Source of the DNA: an uncultured bacterium
GTDB taxonomy: Bacteria > Patescibacteriota > Gracilibacteria > Absconditabacterales > Absconditicoccaceae
Assembly: GCA_947170225.1 (NCBI GenBank)
Contig: CAMVSQ010000004.1
Location: 1 to 64,000, forward strand
Length of the DNA stretch: 64,000 nucleotides
Reading direction: 5' to 3'
Made by a program: the position numbers and the translations under genes. The notes under the pieces were generated by a model. The model did not search any database, was not told the origin of the DNA, and saw nothing but the letters and a program-made list of their open reading frames with translations. Positions 19,659 to 29,948 of this stretch are shown here, piece by piece; position 1 is the stretch's first letter, and each line of letters opens with the position of its first letter.

Positions 19659-22076
19659 ATGAAGAAAACAAGACTTTTCGCATGATTGCTAACTGTAGCA
19701 CTACTGGGAGCGGTAGGGATAGGATCAGCAAATGCAGCTACAAGTGACTATATGCACTATGAGACTACAGGATGAGTGGATACTATCACCATCTGCGACC
19801 CAAACGACTCTAGCAAATGTATTACTATGATGGACCGTAATTTATGAGCAACAAAGGCAGGTACATGATGTAGTGCCACAGACACATGAGCATGCGGATA
19901 CCACTACCAACGATGAAATAACTACTGATTTGCACCAAATTTCAGTTGAAATGATAGCTTTCCAAATGGAGAGACAGTGACAACAAATGAAAGAGTAGAT
20001 ACTACATGATACTGACCATGAAACTTTTATAGTGGAAATATATTTAGGAAAATAACAAGTAGTCCATATGCCTGGAGTACAACAAGAAATGATAATCTAC
20101 GATGATGAGCAGAAGATAGTGAATCAAATAATCGATGATATGATGAAACAACTAATACAGCAATAAATGCTACAGGAAGGAGATGACCATGTGAGGAATG
20201 ATATCATGTACCAAGTATCTGAGAATGGAATACAGTACTAAAATATTGGGCAGAAGAAAATGGAATAGAACTAGGAGATGATAGTGGTTTGAAACATAAT
20301 TGGGAATTGAATTGATCATGATATAAATTTCAGGAGGATTTCAAGATACCGTTTGCTGGCTACCGCGGCAACGTTGCTAATGTTTACGAGATAGGAGACT
20401 ATGCTCTCTTGCGGTCCTCTTCGCCTGGTGTAACCAATGAGTTCGCACAGAGCTTCATCTTGCGTCCCGATGAAGCAGACGCGAATGGCGGCGTCTGACG
20501 TGTGGATGCGATCTCTTTGCGTTGTTTCAAGGATTCCGCTCTAGGTTTTCCCTCTGCAGCGAGTCAGGTAGTGTTCTATGACTCAGACCAAACAACACAA
20601 ATCTGGAGTGGAGAAGTAGAGTCAGGGACTATCCTTGCAGACTCTGGGACTGTCACAGCCATCCTTTCAGGATACGAGAACTCAAAGACAGGATATACTT
20701 TCAACGGTTGGATCATCAGCTGAACAGACACAGCGATCGACCTTTCAGACCCTATCACTACATGACTAGAACTTGTAGCGAGCTGGGAAATAGATACATA
20801 CAATCTTTCAATAGAGTTGGATGGATGAATACTGGAAGCATGAGAGACAAATCCTACAAGCTATAATGTAGAAAGTGAAGATATTACACTCAAAAATCCA
20901 GTGAGAGAATGATATACATTTGCATGATGGACATGAACAGACTTAGCTACACCAGAAGTTGCAGTGACAATAGCAAAATGAAGTACATGAGACAGAGAAT
21001 ATTTTGCAAACTGGACAGCAAACGAGTATAGTATCACATTCAAAGACTGAAGCTGAACAGAGACAGATGTAGTATGGACATGAAACTATTGAGATACAGT
21101 GACAGCAACTTATCCAAGCTGGACAAAAGAATGATATACAGGAAGTTGGGATACAACAATTCCAGCAACAGTCCCAGCAGAAAACACAGTAATCACGATG
21201 ACATGGACAGCAAACCAATATACAATCACATTTGACACAGACTGATGATCAGCAATCAACCCAATCACATGAAACTATAATGAACCAATTACAGCACCAG
21301 CAAATCCTACAAAAGCAGGGGCAGTGTTTGATAGCTGGAGTCCAGCATTTCCAGATACTATGCCACTTGGATGAGCGACTTTGAAAGCTATCTGGAGAAA
21401 TGCACTAAATAATGGATGAACAGCATGATGAGGATGAGTAAAGAAAGAAAAAGATGACTGTCCAAATGGAGATTATTCAGACTCATATTACGACGGAACA
21501 TGTGGAAGTAAAGATTCTTCGTCGAATGACGACAATCTGTCATCCTGAGCGAATGCGAAGGATATAGATTCCACAGAATGACTAGAAAGTAATGAATTAC
21601 AAACAGCCTACGAACGAGCATATGAAAACTGAATCACCACAATGGATACAGTAGAAAAAGCTGATTTGAACGGAAACTTGACTAGAATCGCTATGGCAAA
21701 GATGCTCAGCAAATATGCTATCAATGTACTTTGAAAAACACCAGATGAAACAAAAATAAATCAATTTAATGATGTAGATGAAAAATTAGATTCTGAATAT
21801 GACAATGGAGTAAGTCTAGCATATCAGCTATGAATTATGTGAATCAATATGCCAAACAATAATTTCAGACCATTTGATTTGGTGAGTAGGGCAGAATTTG
21901 TGACGGCATTATCTAGGATGAGATATGGAACACCAGATGGAGAATATGCAGGGACAGCAGAATATTACAAAAATCATATGGAAATATTGAGTGATAAATG
22001 AATTGTGTCATTACTAGACCCAGAGATGTTGGAGCTTCGTGGATATGTGATGGTAATGTTGATGAGAAGTAAATAA
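19659..22076 (+). CDS. Large surface protein: FISUMP-like domain, InlB-type repeats, SLH-like end
   Basis: 805 residues. Signal peptide 1-27. Residues about 40-300 resemble the Fibrobacter succinogenes major paralogue (FISUMP) domain: TMMDRNLGATKAG, GYHYQRGNNYGF, CEEGYHVPS, WNTVLKYW and the closing SLRCFKDS. Residues about 300-577 hold four InlB/Flg_new-type repeats (GYTFNGW, GYTFAGWTG, GYTGSWD, TITFDTDGGSAINPITG). A Gly-rich and acidic linker includes a family A repeat translated in frame (21511-21582). The last 160 residues look like an S-layer-homology region (SLAYQLGIMG, SRAEFVTALSRM). The part at 20351-20555 is much GC-richer and uses mostly GGN glycines, unlike the flanks. Likely an adhesin or S-layer-associated protein. 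Confidence 0.88.
21511..21582. repeat. Family A palindromic repeat translated inside the surface protein gene
   Basis: aagattcttcgtc...gtcatcctgagcg...gaatgac matches the arms of family A in a rearranged or degenerate copy. It is read in frame as a Ser/Asp/Asn-rich linker between the InlB-type repeats and the SLH-like end. Confidence 0.65.
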
Positions 22077-22260
22077 GCAAATCCCTCCAAACCTCCCTTC
22101 CCCGCCTTGCGGGACAAGTATCAAGGGAGGCTTTTTTGAAGGTGCTGGATTTTCCCCCTTGATAAAGGGGGATGGCGAAGCCAGGGGGATTTGTGAACAG
22201 AAAAAAAAGGAAATAAATCTATAAAGATCCCCCTTGAAAAACAAGGGGATTTTTTTGATT
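22077..22260. repeat. GC-rich hairpin-rich spacer with two intrinsic terminators
   Basis: Contains cctccctt...aagggagg followed by ctttttt (22092-22137), a middle hairpin with ccccctt...aaggggg and tggcgaagcca (about 22151-22190), and atccccttg...caaggggat followed by seven T (22226-22258). The outer hairpins can terminate transcription from the surface protein gene. Composition differs from the genes; the middle part is of the repeat type also seen at 23.5 kb. Confidence 0.7.
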
Positions 22261-22316
22261 GAAAAAAAGCAAAGTTTTTGTATAAAAAAATTGTGATTTA
22301 TCATATCATATATTAT

Positions 22317-23504
22317 ATGAAATTTTTTGTGTGGATTGATGAAATTTTGGCAAAAATAATGATATTGCTAATCAAAATATATCAAAAAACATTGTCTCCA
22401 GATAAATGAATTTTTTCTCCGATATTTAGAGGAAAAATTTGTAGTCATGAACCACACTGTAGCGAATATTCTGCTCAAGTATTCAAAAGATATGGTTTTA
22501 TTTCATGATTTCCCAAGATGATTGAAAGAGTCTTTAACTGCAAGTGATCAAATGAAAAAATCTATGATCCAGTTTATTACAAAGTAGTATTTTTTTCGTG
22601 AGCGCCGATTTGAGTGCCATTTTTGAAAGAATTACAAAAAGACAAAAGATTTGATGTGGTGGGAGTAGTGACCATGCCAGATGCTCCAAGTGGTAGAGGG
22701 ATGGAAATCAAACCAAACATAATCAAAAAAACGGCAACTGAACTTTGAATTTCTGGTGTCCAAACTCCAAATTCGATTCGTCTAGACTCAGCCAAATATG
22801 GATTAGAAGCTAAAAATTTCTTTGATTGGCTGAAATCCAAAGATGTGGATTTTTTGGTAGTGATAGCATATGGAAAGATTATGCCAAAAGAGATTTTGGA
22901 TTTGGCACATTTTGGGGCGATAAATGTACATGGATCGATTTTGCCAAAATATCGTGGAGCTAGTCCGTTGCAGTCAGCTTTTTTGGACTGACAAAAGGAG
23001 TCTGGTATTACAATCATGAAAATGGATGAAAATATGGATACAGGAAATATGATTGATGTACTAAAATTTCCGCTGAAATTTGACTGGACTGTGGAAGATT
23101 TGATTGATTCAGTGATGACTAAATGACCAAAATTTCTAAACGATACTTTAGTTCATTATGCCAAATGATTACTTGGGGAGGTAAAACAAGATGATTTAAA
23201 AGCCACATACTGCAAAAAATTTGAAAAACAAGATGGTGAAATTGATCCGTTTGGAGATGATTTGGATTTGATTTACAAAAAGTATAGATGATTTTTTATG
23301 TGGCCAAAAATTTATTTTGTTTTAAACTGAAAGAGAGTACTAATTGAAAGCATGAAATTGTATGAAAAAACTTTTGCGGAAAATAGGGGCAAAGTTTTGA
23401 TTGAGGGAAAATTTTTGAATCCATGTGTGGTAGATATAGTTTTTAAGCCTGAATGAAAAAAGGGCATGGATTGGATTTCGTTCAAGGCTTGATATTTGAA
23501 ATAA
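22317..23504 (+). CDS. YidD-Fmt fusion: membrane insertion factor joined to methionyl-tRNA formyltransferase
   Basis: 395 residues in one open frame. Residues about 13-85 match YidD (DUF37): ILLIKIYQKTLSPDKG, PHCSEYS, KRYGFISGF, ERVFNCKGS and YDPV; YidD helps YidC insert membrane proteins. Residues about 86-395 match Fmt, which formylates Met-tRNA: YKVVFFSGAPIGVPFL, MPDAPSGRG, catalytic NVHGSILPKYRGASP (Asn about 203, His about 205) and MDENMDTGNMI with the aspartate. No start codon or stop interrupts the join; the junction is YDPVYYKVVFF. Fusing these two proteins is not an arrangement I know. It could bring formylation close to membrane-protein synthesis. TGA glycines occur in both halves. 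Confidence 0.9.
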
Positions 23505-23530
23505 TGAAAAAGGATGTTATGTTGGTTGGA

Positions 23531-23689
23531 GAAAAATTCTTCCCCTAAGGGGAAGTTGTATTGCGGAGCTAGTTGGGGGTTGTAACCCCCTCACCTCCGC
23601 AATTCTGCGAGGGAGCTCCCCAAAGGGGAGCGATACCCCCTCAGTCCTTTTGGACAGCTCCCCAAAGGGGAGCGATACCTTTCAGTTTG
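23531..23689. repeat. About 160-bp direct repeat F, copy 1 (left of the DUF559 gene)
   Basis: Begins gaaaaattcttcccctaagg and ends cgatacctttcagtttg. Contains ccccta/taggggaa, gttgggggttgtaacccccct-type and cccgcaattctgcgggg-type stems, and the unit ctccccaaaggggagcgata twice. It starts 27 bases after the YidD-Fmt stop codon. Near-identical copy at 24123. Confidence 0.9.
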
Positions 23690-23755
23690 TGGTAATAGAA
23701 TGAAAGCAGAGTTATTTTTACTTGAATAGAGTGATTTTATATAATTTACACAATA

Positions 23756-24121
23756 ATGAGCATACTCTTATATAATTGAAGAAATCTTGCATATGCTAGA
23801 GAAAATAGAAAAAATCCGACTAAAACTGAATGATTGGTTTGGAATATGATTTTGAAATGAGGGAAAACCTGAACAAAATTTATGAGACAAAGAATGATTG
23901 GACCATATATTGTAGATTTTTATTCCAAAGAATTGAAATTAGTTGTTGAAATAGATTGAGAGAGTCATAATTATAAACAAGAGTACGATGAAAGGAGAGT
24001 GAAATATTTGAAATATTTATGATTAGAAGTTTTGATTTATACAGATGAGCAAGTTTTATGAAGTTTGGAATGAGTTTGTGAGGATATAAATTGGCATGTG
24101 AAAACGAAACAGAGTAGTTAA
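23756..24121 (+). CDS. DUF559 endonuclease-like protein between direct repeats
   Basis: 121 residues of the DUF559 (Vsr/PD-(D/E)XK-related) family: NPTKTEGLVWNMIL near residue 20, KFMRQRMIGPYIVDFYS, and the acidic strand LVVEIDGESH (about residues 67-76), which carries the D...ExD metal residues expected in this fold. Glycines include TGA (GESH, GLEV). It starts 66 bases after repeat F1 and its stop codon lies 1 base before repeat F2. The repeat-gene-repeat layout suggests that the nuclease travels with or acts on these repeats, as RAYT proteins do with REP elements; that is inference. Small cytosolic protein, no export signal. Confidence 0.85.
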
Positions 24122-24122
24122 G

Positions 24123-24282
24123 GAAAAATTCTTCCCCTAAGGGGAAGTTGTAGTGTGGAGCTAGTTGGGGGTTGTAACCCCCTCACCCCCGCAATTCTGC
24201 GGGGGAGCTCCCCAAAGGGGAGCGATACCCCCCTCAGTCCTTTTGGACAGCTCCCCAAAGGGGAGCGATACCTTTCAGTTTG
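24123..24282. repeat. About 160-bp direct repeat F, copy 2 (right of the DUF559 gene)
   Basis: Same orientation as copy 1 with only a few differences (for example gtagtgtgg versus gtattgcgg, and ccccc versus cccc). The copies lie 592 bp apart, enclosing the DUF559 gene. Confidence 0.9.
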
Positions 24283-24341
24283 AATATCTTTTTAATGAAT
24301 AATAAATTATATTTTAATCTTTATCCCTTCAAAATAACAAA

Positions 24342-25409
24342 ATGGCTGAATTTAAAAATCCGCTTTCATGGTCGATTTCCAAATCTACAGTATTGCACTA
24401 TTGTGTAAAAAAATATTATTTTTCTACCTATTCAAATCATTTGAAAAATTTGGATATTCAGCTACGAAATGATGCTATGGTTGCCAAAAATATCAAAAGT
24501 TTGGCGATGTGGTTGGGAGAGTGTTTGCATGATTTGATGTCTGATTATCTACATTTGCAGAAAAATAACCAAAATTCAGCCGAAAATATAAAAAAAATCA
24601 AAATTTTATTGACTGAAAAGATGGATAGAGATTTTCAGATTTCCAAATCTAGGGATTATGGTAAATACAATCCTGATACCAAATTTGGGCTAACAGAGCA
24701 TTATTACAAGGAAAATATTGATGATTTGTATATTCAATGAAAAATAGCAATGTTTGATAGTTTTGATAAATTTTGTGAAAGTGAGTTAAATTTTCAGATT
24801 CAGCAATATTTCCAAGATCCACAAAATTCTATATTTATTGAGCCAAAGGAAAAAAATTTTGATTCTATGAAAATCCAGATAGACAATATCCCGGAGCTGA
24901 TGTGAATAAATGTCTTTGCACAGCCAGATTTTGGAATTATTACGGCAGACAAAAAATATATTATTTATGATCGAAAAAGTGGAAAAGTGCCACAAAAAGA
25001 TTGAAATTCAATTTCAGACCAGCTAAAAGTTTATGCTTACAAAATTTTGCAAAAAATAGGGCTGGAAAAGATGGATGATTTTGATGCACAAGGGTATGAA
25101 GTTTTTCTCAAATGAATTGAAAAATTTGGATGAAAAATTACAAAGCAAGATTTATTGGATATTGAGCAAAAAATTATTGATGATGTAAATGTCCAAAAAA
25201 ATTTCCTTGTAAACAAAAATGTGGAGGCAAATATACCTATGGAAAGTGTTGTTTTTCAGAGGACAAATGACCCGTATAAATGCAAAGACTGCACATTTTA
25301 TAGAGTTTGTGAAGAGTTGAAAAAATATGAAAAATTTCATGATATGGGAGAAGTCCAGATGCCAAAGGTGGAAGAAGTAGAATATTTGGATGATGATTTC
25401 CCTTTCTAA
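24342..25409 (+). CDS. PD-(D/E)XK superfamily nuclease, RecB/Cas4-like
   Basis: 355 residues. The nuclease core is AQPDFGIITADKKYIIYDRKSGK (about residues 205-230), giving the aspartate and the D-x-K pair; QLKVYAYKILQ follows as the motif IV helix. The last 50 residues hold CKDCTFYRVC, which with an earlier cysteine could bind an Fe-S cluster as in AddB/Cas4-type proteins, though the first cysteine is not certain. ISKSTVLHYCVKKYY near the start matches the PDDEXK_1 opening. It stands alone, just before the pilus operon; no helicase or cas genes are near. A DNA repair role is the simplest guess. Confidence 0.8.
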
Positions 25410-25498
25410 TATTATATCACAAATAGCATATAAGTAAATATCTAGTATACAAAAAATTTTATATATGTGGATATAATTTTTTTGAAATGAACTTTTTT

Positions 25499-25526
25499 TT
25501 GTCAAATTTTGATAATTGGATATAAT
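25499..25526 (+). promoter_or_regulatory. Promoter of the type IV pilus operon
   Basis: TTGTCA (25499-25504) and TATAAT (25521-25526), spacer 16, 36 bases before the first ATG at 25562. Confidence 0.6.
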
Positions 25527-25561
25527 TATTGAGATAAAATTTATTTATTAAACAATAATTT

Positions 25562-26122
25562 ATGGCAACAGGTATTAATGTAAAAAAAATTAGCAAAAGT
25601 CAAAAAACATTTAAATTGTTGTTGCGAGTGTTGATATTGAGTGTTTTGGTATTTGTTTGAATCACAATTTTGACTTTTATAAAAAAAATTGAATTAAAAC
25701 AGCTAAATTCAACACTTTTGGGAAAGCAAGAGCAACTAGAAGAATATGAATCTTATTCTGGATACAAAAAATTTTTGGCTGTGAAAAATTTGGAAGAAAA
25801 AAATTTGAACATGTATTGGTTTGAGCGTATTGAAAAAATATCAGAAATATTTGAAGATTTGAAAAATGTGGATGAATCATGAGATTGAGAGATTGAATTA
25901 TCAGATTTCAATGTTAGTCTAGAAGAGTTGTCTTTGAGAGGGACTGTATCTTCTCTAAAAGATTTGTATTATACAAATGCTTCTGGTAGGATAAAAGCGC
26001 TATTGGAGAGGTTTGAAAGTTTAGATTTTATAGAAAAAATGACAATAAAAGAATATCATAGAGTAGATAATTGATTTGAATTTGTTTTATATGCTAATGT
26101 AATTGAAAATGGTGGAAAATAA
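25562..26122 (+). CDS. pilN: PilN-like type IV pilus assembly protein
   Basis: 186 residues: a short cytosolic N-terminus, one transmembrane helix (LLLRVLILSVLVFVGITILT, residues about 19-38), then a coiled-coil and a small folded domain outside. This is the PilN layout (inner-membrane alignment complex), and the next gene has the PilO layout, overlapping by 14 bases. Sequence similarity to PilN is weak; the call rests on topology and position at the head of a pilus operon. No pilM is in the window. Confidence 0.7.
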
Positions 26123-26894
26123 AGAATTATTATCCAAATTGATGTCGGATAATTCCAACAAATTTGATTCTATACAAGAGTCTTGAGATTCTGATAATGA
26201 AAAAATGATGACAGCATCTAGAGTGGTACAGGTGAGATATAGATTTTATGCCGTATGAGTTTTGTTGGTGATTTTATTGGTTTTGTTTAGATTTGTTTTG
26301 CCAGGTATAGACAAATATAATGCAGAAAAATCAAATTTGGACAATATAAACAGACAAATGGAATCTATACAAGCTAGAGAAGATCAGTACAAACAAAATA
26401 TTTGATTTTTGGAGGATGTACAAAGGCAATCTGAGCAGATAATTTCTTGTGTGGACAAATGAGATTCTTGCCAAGAAATTACAAAAGAAATTCAAGATCA
26501 TTTTGGAGTAGCTAGATCTTACCTTTTGACATACAATATGGATGGCAACAAAATGGAGGTGGATGAAAGAAAAATTATTGAAAATATTGATATGTTTTTG
26601 CTAAAAAGAGAACCTTTTGCAAACAATTCATCGATAAATGGTACTTTGACAAAAATATTGATTTGAGATAAAGTGCTAGAAGGCTGACTTTATGCTGTGC
26701 CAATCCAGTTGGATATCACATTTGATGACAAAGATTCATTGTTGTCATTTATAAATAATGTGGAAAAATATATTCCAGAGAGCGAAAATATGCGTATTTT
26801 GTACAAGATAGACAAAATTACATACGATATTGTCAATTCTGATGAATCACAAGATACAACTATTTATATGTATTTATATTATTACGATGAATAA
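26109..26894 (+). CDS. pilO: PilO-like type IV pilus assembly protein
   Basis: 261 residues: a cytosolic Ser/Asp-rich N-terminus, one transmembrane helix (VGVLLVILLVLFRFVL, about residues 48-65), a coiled coil (NINRQMESIQAREDQ), then a ferredoxin-like domain. Paired with PilN it would form the inner-membrane alignment subcomplex. Overlaps pilN by 14 bases and pilC by 8 bases, so the three are translationally coupled. Identity rests on topology and context; two cysteines (ISCVDKGDSCQ) could form a disulfide. Confidence 0.7.
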
Positions 26895-28041
26895 ATTTTT
26901 TGATAAAATAAAAGGAAAATTAAATTTAGATACTACACAATATAAATCTCATTGAATAGATAATTTTATTGTGAATTTTTTGCAGTCAAAGGATAAGTCT
27001 TCGTTTCGTGGAAATGACAAGATATTCTTTTTTAGAGAGCTGTCGTATATGCTGAGATGATGAGTTTGATTGGTAAGTGCAGTGGAAACTATTGCACAGT
27101 GAACAGATAATTATGCTGTCAGAGAGATTGCAAAATTGATAAACAAATTTTTGTCAAAAGGAAATAGCTTGTCTTATGCTATGGATAGATTGCCAGACTA
27201 TTTTGATGAATGAGATAGCAATGTAATCAAAGCATGAGAAAAATCTGGAAATTTGGTAATTGTGCTGGAATCTCTAGCACAAGAATATGAATACATCACA
27301 GAAATAAAAAATAAATATATTTGAGCATTGGTGTATCCAATAATTTTGGTGATATTTGCCATAGTTGCTGTAATTGCCTTGTTTGGATTTATTTTGCCGA
27401 GTGTGTTTGATATTGCTGTATGATTATCAGTATCAGAATTACCATTTTCTACCAGATTGCTCAAATGAATTTCAGATTTTTTCTTGAGTAGCTGGAAAGT
27501 GATTTTGTGGGTAGTTTTGTGAATTGTTTTGTTTTGTTGGTTATATTTTTCTACCGAAAGAGGGAAAAGAGTTTGGTTTAATTTTTTGTTATCTATGCCA
27601 TTGATTTGAAAAATGACTAGATATTACTATTTAGTGAGATGGTGTAGGTATATGAAATTGATGTTAAATTCTGGGATGAACTATATTGAGACATTTAAAA
27701 CACTAAGAGATGTGCTTGGAATCCCCGCATATCAAGAGATGATAGAGAGAGTTTTGGGATGACTGCAAAAATGATCAAATATATTTGATTCTATAAAAGA
27801 TGAAAAAAATTTGATACCTACAAATGTGGCTGTTTTGATCAAAGTTGGAGAAGAGACAGCAAATTTGGATGGATCTTTGCAAAATGTACTAAATATGTAT
27901 CAAGAAGAGTTGAATGTGACTATAAATAGTCTTTCAAAAGTATTGGAGCCAGTAATTTTGGTATGAATATGAATTATAGTATTGCTTGTGGCTTCGTGAG
28001 TATTTGGATTGATACTTCAGATTATGGAGTGAGTTTGATAA
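26887..28041 (+). CDS. pilC: Type IV pilus inner-membrane platform protein PilC
   Basis: 384 residues with the family's two homologous halves, each a helical cytosolic domain followed by a membrane hairpin. The repeated T2SSF pattern is visible: FFRELSYMLRGGVGLVSAV with GNSLSYAMDRLPDYFDE and IKAGEKSGNLVIVLE in the first half; RWCRYMKLMLNSGMNYIETF and IKVGEETANLDGSL in the second; and VLEPVILVGIGIIV as the closing helix. PilC is the platform on which the ATPases act; here the only ATPase seen is pilT. Glycines in the GG, GEK and GIG motifs are TGA. Confidence 0.93.
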
Positions 28042-28063
28042 TTTATGAATTAAATTTTTTGGC

Positions 28064-28573
28064 ATGAAAAAAAGATGATTTACGCTGATAGAAATGATGC
28101 TTGTGATTGTGATTATTGCAATACTTTTGGCATTGTCTATATGAATTTCTGGAAACCGTGTACAGTGACTAAAAGTAAAATCGATACAAGAACAATTTGT
28201 CCACAATTACAACAATGTATATCTAAAAAATATGCTTACAAATTATTATAGCTGAACAATTTATGATAAAATGACGGTAAATTTTGCAAAATGAGAGGAC
28301 AAAATTGGATATTTTTATAGTAATTATCCAGAAGATGTGCAGTATGCCTTTGCAAAAGAGTGAATGTATGAGATAAATCAAATTTTTTTGGATGAGAGAC
28401 TTTTTGATTTTGTGAAAGTAAATTTTACTCCATATACTTTGTGATGTGAAATAGCTGACAGCACTGGGAATACATGAAAAAATCTTTTGCTAAATTTGTT
28501 GATAAATTCAAAAGAATATTGTTTTAAAATAAATCATAGTCTGTGTAGACTGGAAAAAACAGATTGTGATTAA
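28064..28573 (+). CDS. Type IV prepilin-like protein (class GFTLIE)
   Basis: 169 residues. The leader MKKRG is followed by FTLIEMMLVIVIIAILLALS, a classical N-methylation site and hydrophobic pilin helix; the glycine before the cut is itself a TGA codon. PilD (4466-5296) would cleave after it. The globular part contains four cysteines near the end (GCEIADS, EYCFKINHSLCR, KTDC), which could form disulfides. First of three prepilins in the operon, 22 bases after pilC. Whether it is the major pilin or a minor one cannot be told. Confidence 0.9.
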
Positions 28574-28650
28574 TTTTTATAATTTTTTTTGTTGAATATT
28601 ATATTTATTTGTCTATAAGTACCGTGAGGATTTTTTATAATTTTTTTGTG

Positions 28651-29316
28651 ATGAAAAAGAAATTAGCTTTTACATTGATAGAAATAATGGTGGCCATCAT
28701 AGTGTTTGCTGTGGGTATTTTGGCTGTATTGAGGGTTTTGATCTGAAATCTCTCTATTTTGGATCAAACAAATACCAAACTGCAAGCTACAGTACTGGCA
28801 AAAGAAGGATTGGAACTTTTGTACAATGTGAGAGATTCAAATTTGGAAAAAGAATTGCCATGGAATTGCGTGGTAAACCCCGATATTTATTCTTGGAGTG
28901 TGGAAAAGTTGACAGATGAAATTGGATATGCATGAAGTATACAAGATGTGATTTGTCAGGGTGTGTTTGGTGATGAAAAAAATATTTTGCAGTTGTCTTT
29001 TGATGATAAATACTATATTATCCAAAATTTGGTAGAAAAATCTGATAATTTTGAGCAGTTGTTTGAGAAAAATCAAATTTGTGAATATTTGTGATGAGAT
29101 ATGTCTTGGTTTGCTTATTGCAGTGATAAAGATGGCTGACAAACTACATTTTTTGCTAGATATTTGTCATTTTCTCCTATAAATATTTCACAAGATCAAA
29201 CAAACACGCTATCTTTGCCGGTAGAAAAAATATTGAAAGTGGAATCCCATGTGCTTTACAAAAAATGACACAAAACTGGTGATATAGTGTATGAAAGTTT
29301 TATTTGAAATTATTAG
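28651..29316 (+). CDS. Type IV prepilin-like protein (class AFTLIE)
   Basis: 221 residues. Leader MKKKLA, then FTLIEIMVAIIVFAVGILAV. The leader ends in alanine instead of glycine, which PilD can accept less well in known systems. The pattern AVLRVLIGNLSILDQTNTKLQATVLAKEGLE resembles minor pilins of the PilV/GspI type, in which this stretch (AxxLAxEGLE) is typical. Cysteines in pairs are present. Its stop codon is directly followed by the ATG of the next prepilin. Confidence 0.88.
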
Positions 29317-29934
29317 ATGAAAAGAGCCTTTACACTGATAGAAATGATGATAGTGGTCTGTATCCTTGGAATATTTTCTTTGGTACTGTTTAGTGCGTAC
29401 AACAAAATATCTGAGATATCATTTAGAGTAGAGCAACAAAAAAGAGTAAATGAGGAGCTTTTGTTTGTATCTGAAGTATTACAAAATTTTGCAAATAGAA
29501 ATTCTATAGATTTTGAAAAATATGGACTGACTTTGGTAGATTCTATGGGTTTTTCGGATGTGCTGTATCTGTCTGGAGAAGATGGAAAATTTAAAATTTA
29601 TTCTAGTGGAAATTGTGTGGATTTTTCACAAATTCCAGATTTTTCAAATTTGCAGGATGGATGTGCTCTTTATTTTCAACAAGATTGAGAAGAAGAATCT
29701 GTGAAATTGACGAGTGATTTAGCATATTTTAGTAAGGCAAAATTTAAAATAATACCGTATTCAGATTTGTATTTTTCATCGCAGGATGATTTGACATTGT
29801 GTGATACAAACTATTTTGCATGTGTAAATGATAAATGATTTTGGCTGTTTGTAGATATTTATCCAAAATATTATAGCGAAAATGTCTGGGCAAACGATAT
29901 ACATATTTTGGTACAAGATTTTTTTAATATTTAG
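29317..29934 (+). CDS. Type IV prepilin-like protein (class AFTLIE), PilW/GspJ-like
   Basis: 205 residues. Leader MKRA, then FTLIEMMIVVCILGIFSLVLF, followed by NKISEISFRVEQQKRVNEELL, a helix pattern seen in PilW/GspJ-type minor pilins. Most glycines in the first part are GGN, later ones TGA. It begins at the base after the previous stop codon. With the preceding V/I-type pilin and the PilX-like product downstream it could form a minor-pilin priming complex. Confidence 0.88.
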
Positions 29935-29948
29935 CAAAAATTGGGTTT

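Noticed and set aside
24342-25409. The PD-(D/E)XK nuclease considered as Cas4 of a CRISPR system
   Set aside because: No cas gene or repeat-spacer array lies in the window, and the cysteine pattern is incomplete for Cas4.
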